NCBI GenBank assembly: GCA_964638635.1
Contig: CAZXAQ010000014.1
Coordinates: 1 to 64,000, forward strand
DNA length: 64,000 nucleotides
Direction: 5' to 3'
From: SZUA-430 sp964638635
GTDB lineage: Bacteria > Pseudomonadota > Alphaproteobacteria > Micropepsales > Micropepsaceae
Part shown: piece by piece, positions 61,355-64,000 of the stretch
Position numbering within the stretch: the first letter of the stretch is position 1
How the letters are laid out: every line of letters starts with the position of its first letter
Position numbers and translations under genes: made by a program
Notes under the pieces: model-generated
Told to the model about the DNA's origin: nothing
The model's input: only the letters and a program-made list of their open reading frames with translations
The model's database searches: none

Positions 61355-61454
61355 TCCTGGGACCGCGGGCATCCTTGCCCGCTCTTCGCTGAATCTCAAC
61401 GGGCAATGCGTTGGAAAGCAAGAAGGGCGGGCAAGGATGCCCGCGGTCCCAGGA
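61355..61454. repeat. RAYT-associated palindromic element, copy 1
   Basis: Arms 61355-61382 and 61427-61454 (TCCTGGGACCGCGGGCATCC at the left) are a perfect 28-bp inverted repeat. It lies just downstream of the transposase gene and in the same orientation as copy 2. Confidence 0.9.
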
Positions 61455-61468
61455 AGGCGCCGTCTCCG

Positions 61469-62044
61469 TCAGCGCGTGCCTGACCAGAAGCTGGAGAAGC
61501 GCCAATCCTCCGGGCGGCGGCATAGGCCAGCTTTGACCGGGTTCATAGCGACATAAGTCATTGCGGCGGCGTAGTGTACTTCATCGCGGATGGCACGGTC
61601 ATAATATTCAGGTGCCCAGAAAGTGCCTCGACGTCCGAGCAACTCATTCGCTTTCGACGCGGTGAAGCCTTTCCAGCTGTGCGCGATGTCCGAAAGGGTA
61701 GCATCGCCCAAGGGCGTGGCGATGACGTGGACATGGTTCGGCATGATCGTCCACGCATGCAGCCGGTACTTCGCAGCATCGAAATGCAAGAATGCTTGCT
61801 CGACGACGGTCGCCACTCTTGGATCGCCAAGGTGTGCGTCGCCATATCCACGATCGAGGGCCTGTTCGACGCGCTTGCGCCGTTCAAGGTCAAGCTTCTC
61901 TTGGGGCGTCGACCTCAGTTCGTTGCGCCAGGCGTTGAGCACCTTCGCGGGCAAGCTATCCGCAAGACGAAACGTAATCGATTGTGGCACCTCGCCGATC
62001 TCCCAGTGCGGGAGATAGCCGCGCGAATGCCAAGCAGACGACAC
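61469..62044 (-). CDS. REP-associated tyrosine transposase (RAYT, Y1 type)
   Basis: 191 aa, apparently intact. Opening YLPHWEIGEVPQSITFRLADSLP is usual for the family. The HUH motif is MPNHVHVIATP (His-Val-His) and the catalytic tyrosine lies in TYVAMNPVKAGLC, which corresponds to the YIHLNPVKAGL signature. It also carries FWAPEYYDRAIRDEVHY. These single-strand DNA nickases are thought to mobilise REP/BIME palindromes. Two perfect palindromic elements flank it and a related one is 26 kb away, all supporting that role. Confidence 0.95.
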   Translation of the reverse strand: MSSAWHSRGYLPHWEIGEVPQSITFRLADSLPAKVLNAWRNELRSTPQEKLDLERRKRVEQALDRGYGDAHLGDPRVATVVEQAFLHFDAAKYRLHAWTIMPNHVHVIATPLGDATLSDIAHSWKGFTASKANELLGRRGTFWAPEYYDRAIRDEVHYAAAMTYVAMNPVKAGLCRRPEDWRFSSFWSGTR

Positions 62045-62057
62045 GGGAATGCACTCC

Positions 62058-62160
62058 TTCCTGGGACCGCGGGCATCCTTGCCCGCCCTTCACTGAATCT
62101 CAACGGGCAGAGCGTTGGAAAGCAAGAAAGGGCGGGCAAGGATGCCCGCGGTCCCAGGAA
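62058..62160. repeat. RAYT-associated palindromic element, copy 2
   Basis: Arms 62058-62090 and 62128-62160 (TTCCTGGGACCGCGGGCATC at the left) are a perfect 33-bp inverted repeat. The centre (gaatctcaacgggca) matches copy 1, so the two are direct repeats around the transposase. Confidence 0.9.
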
Positions 62161-62172
62161 AGTAGCGCTCAA

Positions 62173-63348
62173 TCAACCAAACACCCGCCGCAGCGCCGTC
62201 AGCGCAACTTCCACCGGCTTCGCCTCGCGCAGAAACGCCTGCGCCGCTTCACCCGCCTTCAGCGCCGCCTCGCGCATCGTGCAGTCGTCGTTGGCGCGCG
62301 CGACCGCTTCGGCGAAGCGCCTCGGATCGAACGGATTGAGCAGAATGCCGGCGCCGATCGCGACCAACGCGCGTGCGGTGTAGTGTGCTTCGCCATGGCG
62401 CGGATAGACGATGTGCGGGCGTCCGGCGGCAAGCGCCGCGTGGGTGAATCCACTGCCGCCGTGCGAGAACACTGCGCTTGCCTCGGGCAGCACGGCGGCG
62501 AGCGACGGCGCGGCATCGTGCACTGTGACCCCACGGCTGCGAAGCACCGCCGCGCGCGCGCCGAGCGACCCGCGAAGATAGGCGCTTGCCTGCGAGCCCA
62601 GCGTCATCAGCGCGAGCGTTATCGGCTCGATCATCGCGGCGTCCGCGGCGGAGTAGGCGAAGAGTTTGCGCTTGACCGGCAACGGCGTGAGCGGCGGCAT
62701 CGGCTCGATCGGCCCGAGCACCGCTTCGTGCCGCACGCCGCGATAGTGATCGAGCGCGGGAAACGCGAACACGCCGCGGAATACGCCGCGAAACGGCTCG
62801 CACAATTCGCCGGGCGCGGGCCGCCCGAGCGAGGTCAACGCCGCGCGCACGGCGTCGAGCACCGGCGCCTGGGCCGCGGCGTCGCCGCGCCCCGCTTCGA
62901 ACGGCGGAAAGGTCGCCGCATCGGCGGGCGGCACGACGAAACCGTTGCCGACCAGCGCGACGGGCATCCGCTCGAACGCCGCGATGACGGCGCCGGGTGC
63001 ATGCTCCGTCACGACGAGATCGGGCTTCACCACGTCGAAAAGCTTGCTCCACCCGCCGATCACCGTTCGCGCGTTCTCGGCCGAGGCAAACCCGTTCGCC
63101 GCGATCAAATCCGCGTAGCTGCCGCTGAGACGCGCCGGCAGCGCAGGCGTGGGCCAAAACGGCGCGGGCAAAATCTCCGTTGCGACGTCCGCCAACGCCG
63201 CGCGCGCCGGCGCGGGTTCGCGCAACGCGAACACGACGCGCGCGCCCTCCGCCTTCGCGGCCAGCGCGATCGCTTTCAGCGCGGGCAGGTGGCCCAAACC
63301 CTCGCCGAGCTCCCACGCGAACAAAATCGTCTTGGCCGAAAGCGTCAC
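62173..63348 (-). CDS. UGT-type (GT1) glycosyltransferase
   Basis: 391 aa. GT-B fold with N-terminal TILFAWELGEGLGHLPALKAIALAAKAEGARVVFAL, typical of MurG/UGT-like proteins, and donor-binding C-terminal domain FSHGGSGFTHAALAAGRPHIVYPRHGEAHYTARAL, which is the GT1 signature with HGGxG. Sugar and acceptor are unknown. It may act with the preceding GT2 and HAD genes on a glycan or glycolipid, although a transposase unit now separates them. Confidence 0.85.
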   Translation of the reverse strand: MTLSAKTILFAWELGEGLGHLPALKAIALAAKAEGARVVFALREPAPARAALADVATEILPAPFWPTPALPARLSGSYADLIAANGFASAENARTVIGGWSKLFDVVKPDLVVTEHAPGAVIAAFERMPVALVGNGFVVPPADAATFPPFEAGRGDAAAQAPVLDAVRAALTSLGRPAPGELCEPFRGVFRGVFAFPALDHYRGVRHEAVLGPIEPMPPLTPLPVKRKLFAYSAADAAMIEPITLALMTLGSQASAYLRGSLGARAAVLRSRGVTVHDAAPSLAAVLPEASAVFSHGGSGFTHAALAAGRPHIVYPRHGEAHYTARALVAIGAGILLNPFDPRRFAEAVARANDDCTMREAALKAGEAAQAFLREAKPVEVALTALRRVFG

Positions 63349-63395
63349 GCCGAAGTCCTCGAACCCGTTGCCTGTTTATGCGACCTGCGCGCAAG

Positions 63396-63421
63396 AAAAA
63401 AGGCGCGGATCGCTCCGCGCC
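63396..63421 (-). terminator. Intrinsic terminator of the outer-membrane barrel gene
   Basis: On the minus strand GGCGCGGA, 4-nt loop GCGA, TCCGCGCC and then TTTTTT. It lies 28 bp after the stop of the gene ending at 63449. The clearest intrinsic terminator in the window. Confidence 0.85.
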
Positions 63422-63448
63422 AAGAGTTTAAGGGGCATGCACGGCGAT

Positions 63449-64000
63449 TTAGCACCCGTACTGGGCGCACAATCTTTGCTGCTCCTGCTGCACCGTCTGG
63501 AACAGCTGGATCAGCGAAGAATCTGGATCGTATTTGCGATGGCGGTCTTTGAGACTGGCCGTCTCGCCGAAGTAATAGGTCATCCCGCCCATGACGCTCC
63601 GGTAGTCGTCGTCGCCCCAGACGCCGCGCGCGTTGAACGCGAGGCCGGGCAGGGCCGCGAACCCGGGTTGCCATTCGGTGGCGGCTGTAAAGCTCTTGCG
63701 CTCGCTCTCGTCGATCGTGCCGCCGGCGGAAATGTAGAAGTTGCTCGTCAGATACCAGCGCAGGTCCAACGACCCAAACGCTCCGTCGCCGAGCGCGGAG
63801 GAGAATTGATAGCCGGCCGTTGCTGAAAGGGTCAGCGCGTCGAGATAAAACTCGGCCTCGGCGCCGACACGCGCGATGTCGATGTCGAACTCGCCGCTCT
63901 CCGCATAGCCGCCGAAGACGCCTAGCAGGTAGGAGTCGGGGTTGCGCGTGAACAAGTGGCCGCCCGCGCCGTAGTAGTCGTGCCCGTCGATCGCGCCGCC
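63449..64000 (-). CDS. Beta-barrel-like outer-membrane protein, C-terminal part (partial)
   Basis: At least 183 codons; the 5' end lies outside the window and the frame is open to position 64000. Alternating polar and apolar residues with aromatics (HLFTRNPDSYLLGVFGGYAESGEFDIDIARVGAEAEFYLDALTLSATAGYQFSSALGDGAFGSLDLRWYLTSNFYISAGG) suggest beta-strands, and ARGVWGDDDYRSVMGGMTYYFGE ends the barrel. A last helix with two Cys (QQEQQRLCAQYGC) closes the protein. No specific porin family is recognised. Its terminator follows at 63396-63421. Confidence 0.7.
   Translation of the reverse strand, partial: GGAIDGHDYYGAGGHLFTRNPDSYLLGVFGGYAESGEFDIDIARVGAEAEFYLDALTLSATAGYQFSSALGDGAFGSLDLRWYLTSNFYISAGGTIDESERKSFTAATEWQPGFAALPGLAFNARGVWGDDDYRSVMGGMTYYFGETASLKDRHRKYDPDSSLIQLFQTVQQEQQRLCAQYGC

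Larger units (their letters stand above)
61355..62160 (-). mobile_element. REP-associated transposase unit (RAYT plus two flanking elements)
   Basis: An 806-bp segment made of a Y1 transposase gene flanked by two nearly identical palindromic elements in direct orientation. Typical RAYT arrangement, inserted between the GT2 fusion gene and the UGT-type gene. Confidence 0.8.

Overview
The window is a GC-rich stretch of chromosome, probably from an alphaproteobacterium. Supporting signs are the pheS-pheT and lepA core genes, TTG and GTG starts, FixK/FNR-type boxes, a small basic protein beginning MAKGQKRSNREKKKPK of a kind I associate with rhizobial and related genomes, and GTCATGGCCGGGC-type palindromic repeats. 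I cannot name the genus. Nothing points to a plasmid, an integrated phage or a CRISPR array. Genes are dense, mostly in short operons or convergent pairs.

Layout. 1-5.9 kb: end of pheS, pheT, a secreted DUF6491-like protein, tRNA-Ser(GGA), a SYLF-domain protein, and small membrane or coiled-coil proteins near FNR/FixK-like boxes. 5.9-13 kb: a phage-type GH19 endolysin, a giant DUF2339 membrane protein with an internal triplication, and a MarR regulator heading a DUF3052-like/SRPBCC operon. 13-18.5 kb: GFA protein, lepA, a FecR-domain protein, a methyltransferase and an aminotransferase. 18.6-28 kb: a glycerolipid theme (HAD-PlsC fusion, PlsB, GpsA) with a GntR regulator, a class C beta-lactamase-like hydrolase and an esterase. 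28-29.5 kb: an AT-rich patch and a run of tiny conserved genes. 29.5-36.1 kb: a TrmB-type regulator divergent from a two-DTG retropepsin-like/PDZ protease, a PCu(A)C copper chaperone, a penicillin acylase homologue and an SDR. 36.3-44.5 kb: a BNR-repeat propeller protein and several uncharacterised lipoproteins and periplasmic proteins.

44.5-57.6 kb is the most coherent system. A BigR/SqrR-like ArsR repressor with Cys32 and Cys98 (66 residues apart, the spacing I recall for persulfide sensors) sits between two face-to-face promoters. One drives sqr-trxC-DUF2892-cytochrome b561 and the other drives the repressor plus an RND pump (adaptor and inner-membrane transporter). Convergent with it is a Cus-type copper/silver RND system with a YtkA/FixH-like lipoprotein, a Cys-rich secreted protein and a SHOCT protein. 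Together they suggest a sulfide/persulfide and copper stress island.

57.9-64 kb: a HAD protein translationally adjacent to a large fusion carrying a GT2 glycosyltransferase, a REP-associated tyrosine transposase bracketed by two copies of its palindromic element, a UGT-type glycosyltransferase and the start of a beta-barrel protein gene with a clear intrinsic terminator.

Three regulators of unrelated families (MarR, TrmB, ArsR) share one promoter geometry: the -10 hexamer ends exactly 7 nt before the ATG, there is no Shine-Dalgarno, and a palindrome overlaps the promoter. This predicts leaderless, autoregulated transcripts.
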